From Vitrella brassicaformis (Eukaryota; Sar; Vitrellaceae), in NCBI GenBank assembly GCA_001179505.1, contig CDMY01000251.1, positions 46,148-110,147 of the forward strand: a stretch of DNA of 64,000 nt. The letters are read 5' to 3'. This document shows positions 11,315 to 21,900 of the stretch, piece by piece; within the stretch, counting starts at the first letter, position 1; every line of letters starts with the position of its first letter. The notes below the pieces were generated by a model, which did no database searches, was not told the DNA's origin, and was given only the letters and a program-made list of their open reading frames with translations. Both the position numbers and the translations under genes were made by a program.

Positions 11315-12431
11315 TGTGTTGATCAGGTGTGCCATTGTCATCCCTGCAGGAGCCCTCAGACGACGAGCAGGACCGATCCCTCCCGCAACGGCCGTCGGCA
11401 CCGCCACAAGCCGCGACATCCGCCGACAGGGGGGAGGACACACTGCCACCCGGGCAGGGCAGGAGAATAAGGGGAGCGAGGCAAGCGGCTGCAACATCAG
11501 AGTGGCGGACGGAGCTGGAGCCGCCTGTCCAGGCCGCCAGAGAGAGGCCGCAGGAGAGAAAGTGAGCTTCTAATATAGTAGGGAGAGGCAAGGCATGTGT
11601 GTGGCTGGTGGGTGGGTGGTAGTGTCCTTTGCCCATTTCCATGGGTGGGTGGTGTGGTGTGTGCATCTCTCTGTGAGTCTTTCTGCCTCTCTGCCTTTGT
11701 GTCTGTGCTATGTATAGGTCTGAAGGTCATGTTTATGAGTACATGGAAGACGAGGGCGTGCTGAGCGATGCCGCGGGGGTGCTCAGTGACGGCGGACACC
11801 AAAAGAAGAAAAAGAAAAAGAAAAAACGTTCGCACACACACACACACACTCCACTGACACTGAGACAGATGTCTGTCTGTCTGTCTGCATGAAACACGTG
11901 TGCAGTGCGCCCACCAGCGACAGACGGGGAAGGCAGCCCCACAGATGAGCAGCGACACTTCTCGCCTGCACCGGTATGGCGTCTCCGCGCCTCACCCACT
12001 CCCTTTGTACGTCTGTGTGTAAATGGCTTTCACTCCTCCGTCTGTCCTTTCAGCAACCTGTTCCCTTCGCCCCTGCGGAGTCTCAGCCGGCCGTGGGCGG
12101 ACCCGCACCAATGCAGGCTTCCGGTGGGGATCGATTAACTAACGAAAGAAAACAAGAAGGGACCCGCCAATGATTGACGGATGGATGTGTGTATTTGCTT
12201 TGCGCCATGTGTCAGGATTTGGGGCGCTCAGCGAGCAGGGGCGGGCGAGGTAAGCACCACACACATACACACACACTATGTAATCTGTGTGTAGCTATGT
12301 GTGAATGTGTGAATGTGTGCAGGGTGAAGGCGGGTGTTCGCTTGGCTCCCCTTGACGCCAGGCTGCCCGCCCTGCCCACACTTAGTGGGCCGGGGACGGG
12401 CCTGCCAATGCCTCCCGGACTACTCAGGTAG
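10296..12431 (+). CDS. CEP164-like protein with two WW-type modules
   Basis: The N-terminal region matches the CEP164 type, a centriole distal-appendage protein needed for cilium assembly. The segment VAYARYLGIDAVTDADLMWI, then AEECLKAPLPP, then a WW module (DSNDRIFYYNATTRTSTWIH), is the conserved order. A second WW-like module lies in a later exon: WGEHTDSGGQLFYYNKRDGK followed by SYWTDPRP. A helical linker (LDKLYELRDQVAKCERQVQR) separates them. The rest is Pro/Arg-rich with a lysine run near 11805-11826. I joined the last exons by phase through QASG|FGALSEQGRAR to the TAG ending at 12431. The junctions YAR|YLG and LPP|DYT were verified. It may instead be another WW/coiled-coil ciliary protein. 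The N-terminus is firmer than the C-terminus. Confidence 0.7.
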
Positions 12432-13612
12432 ACAGACAGACGGACAGGTGGACGTCTTTGCTCTGATATCGGCTGCTAGCGAGCCCAGGACTCACATGCC
12501 GTGCCGTGCCGTGCCGTGTGTGGTGGGTGGGGGGGCGGGTGGGTCTATCTGTGTATGTGTTTTTGCGATTCCTCCTCTGCTGAAAACCTCATGACACGTA
12601 CGTGGCTCTTTCTGAGTGGATGTGTGTATTCATCACCACTCGTGCGCCTGACCCGTGTCGCATGCACAATTGCATCCATCCATCCATCCATCTTGCACTC
12701 ACTCTTACAAGACGCACGCAGCCCCACACAGCAAAGACTGACTGACTGACTGACCAAATAGCGCGTAAACACACAGGACGTGGGCCAGCCTGTGTGGGTG
12801 GATGGGTGGTGCGTGCGTGCGGGCGTCATGGAAGCAGCTTCAGGCAGGCAAAAAAGTGCTCTTCCGTCCTTCGTCTCCTTGTCTGTGGCTGGGGAGGAGG
12901 GAAGAAAAGAAGAGAGGAAAAACATCATCGTCAGCAGCAGCAGCAGCAGCATCGGTACACACTTAGAAACCGGTAGCTCGCGAGCTGTCCTGTCCCTCTG
13001 TCAGCCATCCATCAATCAATTGTCCGGCCGGACACAGACACGCACACTCTCTCTCTCTCTCTCAAGCAGCCAAAACTTCCCTGGGCCTTCCTTCCCTGTC
13101 GCTTCCTTCCTTCCTCGAGTGGCACACTAGGTTAGGCTGCAACAAATATGTACGAGTACATACATAACAGACAGGCAGGAGGGAAGGGGTTGGGCTGGGT
13201 TGGGTTGGGTTGCCTGCAGACATACAGACATACATACACAATAGCCTATCAAAACCGCTGACAGCTTCACTGTACAATGCAGACAGACAGACAGACAGCA
13301 CTCACTGACCGATACATACGAACAGCATATGAACGGGTGTCGCGGTTTCTTGCTGGTCCCCTTTGGCAAGGCAGAGGAGGGCAAACGGGGCACCGTTCCC
13401 TCAGACAAGAGGGAACACTGTCACGTATCCCCATCCCGACGGAGCAAAAAGAGCCACGCAAGAACCGAACCCACACGCATCACACCGAGAAATCCGCCAT
13501 GAGAAGAGCCATACAGTAATTCAGTAGAACCGAGAATAGCCGAAAGGACGAACCAGCCCAAAAGGCAAACCCATCCCATCCGGGTACCCTCGCTCCCTCC
13601 TCCCTCCCTCCC
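12432..13612. other. Convergent intergenic region
   Basis: About 1.2 kb lies between the 3' ends of the WW gene and the TLC-like gene. It contains (CATC)n near 12675-12691, a CAG run near 12933-12950, (TC)n near 13048-13063, and the perfect 12-bp palindrome AGCTCGCGAGCT at 12975-12986. I see no supported gene. Confidence 0.5.
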
Positions 13613-13984
13613 TCACTCCCCCTTGCCCTCCTTCTTCTTGTTTCTATGGTTCTTGACTTTCTTGCTGGCCCAGTTGGTGATCCAGTGGCAGTGCATGGCG
13701 AGGGAGAGCGTCACGAACACCAGCGTCACCGACAAGCGTACGTCGGCCATCCAGATGCGGTGGTAGAGAAGCAGCCCCAGCACACAGGTGTGCCACACCA
13801 CACGCGTCAGCCAGAAGGCGATGCCGAACGACCAGTCGAACCGCCACGGCACGTGGATGTTGCCTGGGAGAAAGAGAGTGAGTGAGTGAGCGAGGGGACG
13901 CACACACGCACACGCACACGCAATGAAACGAACGGAAAGCATCCATGTTGGTGTCTGATGTGCAGTGCTCATCTCTCCTCTCCA

Positions 13985-14018
<34 letters not shown>

Positions 14019-14810
14019 CGTCTGTCTTCTCTTTCTCTCACCGATTCCGAGCATGACAGTGGGTATCTCGTCGATGCCGAAGAGCATGAAGATCCACACT
14101 TGCTTGGACGCCAGAGCATACAGCATGATGACCGTATACACGCCGTGGTGCACCCACCCAGACAGCACGTCGATCGTCCGCGGGTAGAACAGCGTCCCCA
14201 GCACGCAGTCCGTGTGCAGGGCCGCCACAAACAGCACGCACACCACCTGTAGTGCCGTCGGGTTGCTCGCAACCACCGCGCGAAACCCGGCCCCCAGCAG
14301 GTCGCCCTCTGCCAGCGTCACCGGGATGACGTAGACGCCACACACAGTGAGCACCACCCCACTGGCCGTGGTCAGTATCCAGCCGTCAGCCTTCTGCTCG
14401 TCCTTGTACTTTGCCCCCAGGGCCCTGATAGCCATTCTGCTCACCAAGAACACGGCCGCCTGCAGCTGCACCAGCCCGACATACCACGCGAAGAACCACG
14501 GCGAGTCGAGCATCAGCATGCTCCGCAGCGGCACGTCGCTGAAGGGCCAGATGACGACATAGCCCACGACGCAGGCCATGAGGAACCACCCAAGTCCGAC
14601 GATGGGCGAGAGGCCCTCGGCGGGAAGGGGCGACTCGTATCGCGAGTCGATGGATGACACGGATGTGGCTGAGGGGGAGTGGGAGGGCTTGGCGGGGATC
14701 TGCAGGGACGAGAGGGGCGGCTCCAGGGCGGAGGAGGGTGCATTGGGCGTCGCCGGACGGCCGCCATTCAGCCCTGTGTGCACCACGTGGGGATTCTCAC
14801 TCACTACCAT
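13613..14810 (-). CDS. TLC-like multi-pass membrane protein
   Basis: Two exons join at MLGIG|NIHVPW; the intron lies roughly at 13866-14040. The first ~50 residues are Ser/Pro-rich and probably cytosolic. About seven hydrophobic helices follow, for example FLMACVVGYVVIW, GLVQLQAAVFLVSR, GVVLTVCGVYVIPVTL, LQVVCVLFVAALHTDCVLG, VYTVIMLYALASKQVWIF, and two near the C-terminus. The spacing of the His pair in SGWVHHGVYTV, then GIDEIPTVMLGIG and a late aromatic helix, resembles TLC-domain proteins (TRAM/LAG1/CLN8), which act in lipid synthesis or sensing. The tail is lysine-rich (KKVKNHRNKKKEGKGE), as seen in ER membrane proteins. The TLC assignment is tentative; an uncharacterised polytopic protein is the safe reading. 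Confidence 0.7.
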
Positions 14811-15172
14811 GGTGAGTCAGTCAATCCGTGAATCAGTGCCGACAGACCAGACAGCAGGAAGAAGGACGGTCGCTACAATGCTGCAGACCTGCGAAGCACA
14901 CCAGCAGACGCACATTTGCGGAACCGGTGAATCAATACGCACCGGGCTCTGTCTGCGTCGCATCGTTACTCACTCGTGGCGATTATATTTGCGATGGCAG
15001 TTTAGATAGATAGACTGTCGTTCTCGCCGCATTCTTCCTGTTGTCGTTCTGTCCCTCGTCGTTCCCAGCTCGCAAAAGGCCTAGGGTCTTCCCCCGTGAA
15101 ACCGCAACAACCCACCGCGACAACCGAGACCACGAGAGCACAAGGAGAGGAAGAGATGATGTTAGTGTGATC
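14811..15172. promoter_or_regulatory. Divergent promoter region, TLC-like / RING gene
   Basis: A 362-bp head-to-head spacer. AGCTCGCA at 15067-15074 (complement TGCGAGCTGGG) matches 8 of 9 bases of the recurrent motif and lies about 100 bp upstream of the RING-protein ATG. An in-frame upstream ATG at 15041 is possible, but it would bury the signal peptide. Confidence 0.45.
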
Positions 15173-16675
15173 ATGACCAGCGGTTTTGTGACGACGGCAT
15201 TTGTCTTGGCCGTGCTAGTCCTCTCGCGTGATGCCTCTGCGCACGTCCCGCACATCCGGACGGCGGCGGCGAGAGATGCGGCGGAAGGCACCTCATGCGG
15301 CAACAACACCTCCTGCGGCTTCATGGCCGAGGCGCGCACACACACGGAGGAACAGGGGTTGACCGCCGAGCAGCTCGTTGCCCCAGACACGGTGGCTGAG
15401 CAGAGGAGGTTGGGGAGGCACGAGAGGGGATCTCACGGACAAGTCTTCGGGTTTGTGCTCTTCTACGGGTACGCAGGGGGAGGAAAGGAATCTCAAGCCA
15501 ACTGTGTCACTTGCTCGCTCTATCTGTGTGTGCGCGCTGCGCTGCAGGTTGTTTTTGCCCTTCCTAGTCTACGTCTTCTGGCGAAGTCGGAGATGCGCTC
15601 AACGAGGCCGCAGCGACGATGCCAATCATCCCATGCCCCTGTCACGCGTCTACCGCCGATACGCGCAGGCACAGCAGCGAGGGGCTCTGGCATACGGCCT
15701 GAGCCGGCTAGGCCCCAGCGGCCGCTCAATCTCCCGAAGACCGAGGGGCAACAACAATGGCGGAGGCGATGTGGCGCCGACGTACGCCATCTTTGTGTCG
15801 CCGTGTGTGTTGCCGTACGTGGCGAGCGATGGCGACAGCGTGTGGGAGGGCGATCTGGTCGATCTGCCGGAAGAGGGCGAGATCCACAAAATGAGCGGTG
15901 AGGAAGGGAGGGCGGGCGGGGTGACTGACGTGGTTGTGCCTGGTTTGTTGTGCATGTGGCTTGGTGAACTCGATCATGTCATGCAGGTTTGGCTGATTTT
16001 GTGGAGTGTCGCGTGGCGTCTTTCCCCGACACCATCCCCATCGAACGGATCAACAGCACCTACTTCAAGTTCGTCGACCCCGTTGCAGCAGCAAAGGCCG
16101 ATGCCGGCCAGGAGATCACCCCCACCGCCCCCACCGCCCCCTCTCTCACCGACACCCCCGTCCAGATCCCCACACCCGTCAACACACCCATCGGCGAGCC
16201 AGCCGCCCCCGCCCCCGCCCTCCCCGCGATACGCGTCGGCGACTCCCCCCAGGAGCTCACCCCCCTCCCAGTCTTACCGGCGAGTCAGCTGTTCGCTCCA
16301 CCGATATCCGCCTCACCGTTTGGCTCCCCCAGCCACTCGCCCTCCCGCAAAGCCACATGCGGCGTGTGTTTCGCCAACACGCCCACGGCTTTGTTCGGTC
16401 CGTGTGGGCATGGCGGGTGCTGTGTGGAGTGTGCAGCGATCATCCTGGTGCTGCCGTTCACGAAAGGCCGGCGACGGTTTGAGCCGCCGTGCTGCCCCGT
16501 GTGCCGGACGCACATCGACCAGCTGCTGGTGATTGAAGAGCCGGAGCCGCCTGGGAGTGGTTGGCAGGAGGGGCAGGGGGAGGGTGAGGCAGAGGGGGAG
16601 GGAGCGAGGGAGGCTGGTGGCGGTAAGATGGCTGCTCAGGTGGTCATGGAAGTGAGATCTGTCCAGAAGGAGTGA
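15173..16675 (+). CDS. Membrane-anchored RING-finger protein (putative E3 ubiquitin ligase)
   Basis: The ATG at 15173 opens a signal peptide (MTSGFVTTAFVLAVLVLS). A lumenal Cys/Thr-rich stretch follows, then a membrane helix formed across an intron (FVLFYG|LFLPFLVYVFW), and then a basic cytosolic stop (RSRRC). The cytosolic part includes IERINSTYFKFVD, a long Pro/Thr/Ala-rich linker, and at about residues 380-425 a C3HC4-like RING: CGVC, then FGPCGHGGCCVEC, then PPCCPVCRTHI. The C-terminus is Gly/Glu-rich. Junctions FYG|LFL and MSG|LADF are phase-consistent. Topology and domain order suggest an ER or Golgi-membrane E3 of the MUL1/CGRF type, but the substrate is unknown. It is paired head-to-head with the TLC-like gene. 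Confidence 0.75.
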
Positions 16676-17699
16676 CGGACGGATGTGTATGTGCCGATGG
16701 ATGGATGGATGCTGTAGGATATCATCCATGGCATGGGATATATACAAGGGTGGGATATAGGGCTGGATGGGTGTGTGTTTTATTGATTGATTGATTGATT
16801 GGTGTATGTATCCTTGGGCATGTACATGCGTGCAGTGCATACCTCGTACATGTGTGTGTGTGTGGAGTTGATGGCGTGTATTTGTCGTGCCTGCATGTGT
16901 TCCCTCTCTCTCTGTCTCTCTGCGTGTGCGTGTTTTGTGTTTGTCTTTGTGTTGTGTCTGTGTGTGTGCGCGGCCCGCATGGCGACAAGGCGGGCGCCCG
17001 GGCGCTTTTTCCTGTCTCTCTCTGTCTCTCTGTCTGTCTGTGTGTTGGTGTTGCTTTGGTGATGGCACGCGTGGCCCACACGACCCTTGGTCAATCCCTC
17101 GGCTGCTGCAGCGGAAGCGTGTAAAGACCGAGTGCGGCGAGTACTGTGGGGGTTGTGTGGGGTGGGGGTGGTGTGGGTGTGTATATAGCTCAGCTCCCTG
17201 CGCGTGTGCCTGCCTTTATTTATCTGTGGTGGTGGTGGTGGTGGTGGCCTGGTTGGTTGCTGCACGGCATAGCACGGTCAACCCGTCACTCACTCACTCA
17301 CTCAGCCACTCAGTCACTGACTCCACACACACACACACACACACGCATAATTCAATTCCCCGATGGACGTATGCATTCAATTCCGTTTATCGCCACGACA
17401 CACATCTTGTGGTGGATGGATGGATCCATCCAGATCCACCATTACATGTGTTGTGGTGGTATTGAGCGGAATGGATGGATGGATACGGGCGGGCGGGCGA
17501 CGGACGTGTTGTACAGCTAGGTGGGTGGGCGGGTCTTATGCAGTCAGTGTGTCTTATCTATCTATGTCTCTATCTATCGGTTGGCGTATCTCACCTCCCC
17601 TGCTTGGTTCGTTCTTTCTTTGTTGTGAGTTTCATGTGTTGAATGAATGACACTGCCGTGGGATGTGGTACGATCAATCAATCGGGCGTGGGAGAGGGG
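16676..17699. other. Intergenic region up to the assembly gap
   Basis: One kilobase of (GGAT)n near 16696-16711, (ATTG)n near 16784-16801, (TG)n, (TC)n, (GGT)n near 17228-17250 and (CA)n near 17325-17344. Part of it may be 3' UTR of the RING gene or of the PPR gene. No coding signal is evident. Confidence 0.5.
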
Positions 17700-17999
17700 N
17701 NNNNNNNNNNNNNNNNNNNNNNNNNNNNNNNNNNNNNNNNNNNNNNNNNNNNNNNNNNNNNNNNNNNNNNNNNNNNNNNNNNNNNNNNNNNNNNNNNNNN
17801 NNNNNNNNNNNNNNNNNNNNNNNNNNNNNNNNNNNNNNNNNNNNNNNNNNNNNNNNNNNNNNNNNNNNNNNNNNNNNNNNNNNNNNNNNNNNNNNNNNNN
17901 NNNNNNNNNNNNNNNNNNNNNNNNNNNNNNNNNNNNNNNNNNNNNNNNNNNNNNNNNNNNNNNNNNNNNNNNNNNNNNNNNNNNNNNNNNNNNNNNNNN
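17700..17999. other. Assembly gap (300 N)
   Basis: A run of exactly 300 N. It is bounded on the right by a CAG/CTG inverted repeat that encodes polyalanine in the PPR gene; such a repeat may have stopped assembly. The real length is unknown. It hides the C-terminal end of the PPR protein. Confidence 0.98.
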
Positions 18000-18948
18000 C
18001 CACCGCCACCGCTACCGGCGGCAGCAGCAGCTGCTGCTGCTGCTGCCGTTGCCGACGCCGCAATGTCCTTGATCTCATCCGGCACCCCTTCCCCCTCCGC
18101 CGCCCCCCCGGTCAGCCCGCCCAGCGCCCCAGCGTACGTCTGGAGGATGCGCTTAAAAATGCCGTCGAGCACCTCGTTCTCGTAGAAGCTATAGAAGCTG
18201 TTCTTGCGGATGTGCTCGAGCAGGTTGAGCGCCTGCACGTACTTGCCTGCCCTCTCGCAGCAGCTGATGACCTCGCGGTAGACGTCGATGCTCGGCTGCA
18301 TGTTCCGCCTGTGCATCTCCTGCAGGAGGGCGAGCGCCTCGCTCCATCGGTTGTGCGGCTTGGCGGCCATGGGGAGGATCAGGCCCTCGAAGGTCGCCTG
18401 GGTGAGGAAGGACGTCCGGGACGAAATCCGCAGCTTCTCCAAAGCGCGCTCGAACTCGCCAACCTCCGCCCTGTGTGTGGCGTGAACCAAATCAGTCACA
18501 TGTAAGTCTTAAGTGTGTAGGGTGTGTACCATGCGTGTATGAGGTTGTCGTAGTGTTGTCTGTTGACCGGGACACCGTCCCTTATCATGCTGTCAAACAT
18601 GGCCTCCACCTTGGCAGGCTCGTGGCCCTGCTTCAACACCTCCAGAATCTTGCCATACGACGCCTATAGATTAGATAGATTGATGGACACACACACACAC
18701 ACGCAGCCAGCACACACGCGTGGGTTGGGGGAGGGTTGGGAGGGTTGGCAGTGTGTGCCTGCCTGCCTGCCTGCCTACCGCGTTTGGCTTGAGTTTGGCC
18801 TTTTCCGTGAAGAAGTTCCAGATCTCCATGGCCTGGGCCGTGTGGTTGGCCGCCAGACACACGTCAAGCATTTCTCGAAGGATCTACAGTGAAGATACAC
18901 AGACAGACAGACATACAACATGCTTCCATCCCTCTGTCCGTCTGTCCG

Positions 18949-18980
<32 letters not shown>

Positions 18981-21900
18981 ATTTGACGGCCCCAACCCCC
19001 CCAACCAAACCCACCAGGTTGTCGGGCAGTATCTCGTTGTCTCTAGCGAACCGCCAGACCTTGATGGACTCCTTGACGGCCTTCTTCTCGCGACACACTT
19101 GCAAAGCATTGCATATCACACCCCTATACATAATCAACCAACCAGTGCAGACAGACAACACATAACATCCGCACACTGAGCACTGTTGCGTGTTTCTTGC
19201 TTGCTCATGTGTGTGTGCGTCTGTGTCTCACCAGTCGGGCTTGACGCCCCAGGCGGGCATCTGGTCCATCAGGAGCACCAGCATCGTCTCCACATCAGCT
19301 TCCTGCACACTCACTCACGCACAGGGGCCATTCATTCATTCTGCAGAAGTACGTGTGTGCGTGTGTGTGTGTGTGTGTGTGCACACACACCTTCTTGCAA
19401 GCGGTGATGCACTCGTTGAAGGCCACGGCGTCGATCTTGAGCCGCCGCTGCTTCATCTCACTCAACAGACTCAGAGCAACGGCTTTCTGCACACACACAC
19501 ACACACACACGCACTCCGTCTGTCTGTCTGTCTGTCTGCCTGTGTGGGTGTTCGGTTCACTTCCCGAACTCACCTGTCCGGTGCGCGCGCATCCGGTGAG
19601 CGCTGCGCAGTAGGTGACATAGTTGGGCGGCATCCCCCGCTGCTCCATCTCCTTCATCAGCACCAACGCGCCGTCCACCCACCCCGCCTAACCAACAACC
19701 ACAACCACACACCACACCACACCCGGTGTCATGCATGCATCGAATCGATGGTGGCACATCTGTCTGTCTGCCGAGCGGAGCCAAGCAGAGCTCACCGACC
19801 TACCTTGCCGCAGGCCGAGACGGCGCACGAGTAGGCCACGAGGTCGGCCTCCACGTTGTCCCTCTGCATCTTGTCGAACATCGCCAGGGCCTGGGCGTAG
19901 TTCTTGAGCTGCACGTGTGCGTGCATGACCATGCTGTACATCCGCGCGTCAGGCATCACCCGCGCCACCAACGCCTCCCTGTTGACGCGCCCCAGCAGCT
20001 CCGCATTGGACCTCTCGGCCAGCACGGGGTTGTCCCTCCTGAGCCGCTCCTGCAGAAGGGGGCTCTCGCGCGGTAGTGACTCGAGGTAGCCAAGGTGCAG
20101 CTGCAGTCGGTCCCAGAGGTCGAGCACTCGCTGGTACTCGAAGGCCGCCTGGCACGCTTGCATGGCGCACGAGTAAGACACGTATGAAGGGCCGAAGGGC
20201 ACGTTCTGATGGGGAGAGAGAGAAAAAGGGAGACACAGAGAGAGGGCTGGTGGGTGGGGGGGTCGGTGAGTGGTCGAGTGGTCAGTCGCTACATACCTCT
20301 GTTGCGGTGCCCCTGAGGGTGACGGACTGCGGCACGCGATGACCCGACAACTCATCCAACACAGACAACGCCTACAAAGACACACACACACACACACACG
20401 GAGACCTCGATCACAATCCCTTTCTGTGCCCAGCCGATGTGTGTGTGTGTGTGTGTGTCAGAGGGTGGTGGTGGTGGTGCGTACCGCCTTCCAGTCGCCG
20501 GCTCGTGCGAGTGTGTTGAGCAGCACGTTGTAGAGGACCAGGTCAGGCCTGACCCCCAGGGTGACCTGCACCTCCTTGAAGGCCTGAATCGACGTCGCCA
20601 CACGAACCTGGCTCGCACCCGTCGGCAGCGGCACTCCACCAACCACACCCACACCCACACCCTCATCCACGTCCACAGCCCTCCTCGCCTCACTCTCTGC
20701 AGTCCCGTCTACATGGCCACCGCCACTGTCCCTCATGTCAACCCTTTGCATTTGCTGCTCCCCGCCCTCCTCCTGATTAGACTGCTGGTCGTCTCGATCG
20801 CCGCCCTGAGTGCTGGTTGTGCCGGTGGTGGTGGTGGTATCGGCAGGCGTGTTGAATGCCTGTTGGATGGAGTTCTTGCTGTCGAGCTGCAGCTTGATTC
20901 CCAGCTTCTGCTGCTTCATGACGCGGCCGTAAGCAGGGTCCTTGGGACCCTCCCGCACTCTCTCAAGCCCCGCGTCCTGCGGCTGCAGCTCGTGGGGCTG
21001 GGGACCAGACGCAGCGGGACCAGTGAGCGCCATGGCGGGGAGGGAGGGGGAGAGGGGCACTGGGGGCGGCGCGGTGTTGATGGGGAAGGTCTGGGACTCG
21101 AGCAGCTCGGGCATGTTGAGGGTGTTGAGACCGTCGCGAGCCTGGGAGCTGTACTCGCCACTCGGCAGGGAGAGCCGCGGGTTGAGTGTGGTGTTGCCGT
21201 CGGCGATGGCGGTGGCGGTGGCGCTGGTAGGAATGTTGTTGTCTGGGTCGAGCGAGAAGACCTCTTCCTCTTCCTCTCCTTCCCCGTGTGGATTTATGGC
21301 AGGCCCAGTCTGCGCGTGCATCTCGCGCAGCCTTTGGTCCTCCTCCATGTCCTCCTCTTTGCGCTTAATCGCCTCCAGCTTGACGCCCCAGGCGGCCACC
21401 GCCGGCCGCTCGCTGAACGACAAGACCGGCGCCCTCACCTTGACCACCTCACCATGCACCGCAGCCGATAGCGGGTCAGCCACAGCCACACCCCGCCGGG
21501 TGGGGGTGGCTCTTGTTATGGGTGTTGTGGCGTTGCTGTCCATGCCCATCAGCTGCTTGCCCCCCCGCATAAAGTTGTCCAGAAGGGAAGTGATGAAGGC
21601 CTCGCCCTCCTTGTCGGCCTTCTCCACCGGTCCGTCAGTCTGCTCGTCGGTGGGCGAGGTCCGTGAGGATCTGAGGACTGACATGGGCAGGGGGTTGATT
21701 CGCCTCGGCTGCGGGTCGCACGAGCGGAGGAACGAGGTGATGAACTTGATGTCGGGCTCGATGTGCTGCGACTCGGCTATCGCCTTCACCCTGAGTGAGA
21801 ATCGACCGACCAACCGACACAGACAGGCAGACAGGCAGACAGACAGACAGGCAGGGAGAAGGGAAGGTGCACACGTGTATGCTGCGCATGTGTGGTGGTC

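Noticed and set aside
10650-11666. 338-residue minus-strand frame
   Set aside because: Antisense to the WW-domain gene; rich in Cys/His/Thr from TG/CA repeats, with no recognisable domain.
15378-16532. 384-residue plus-strand frame through the RING gene
   Set aside because: The first part coincides with real RING-gene exons, but the second half is the wrong frame (Ser/Pro-rich); the RING motif and splice phases support the other frame.
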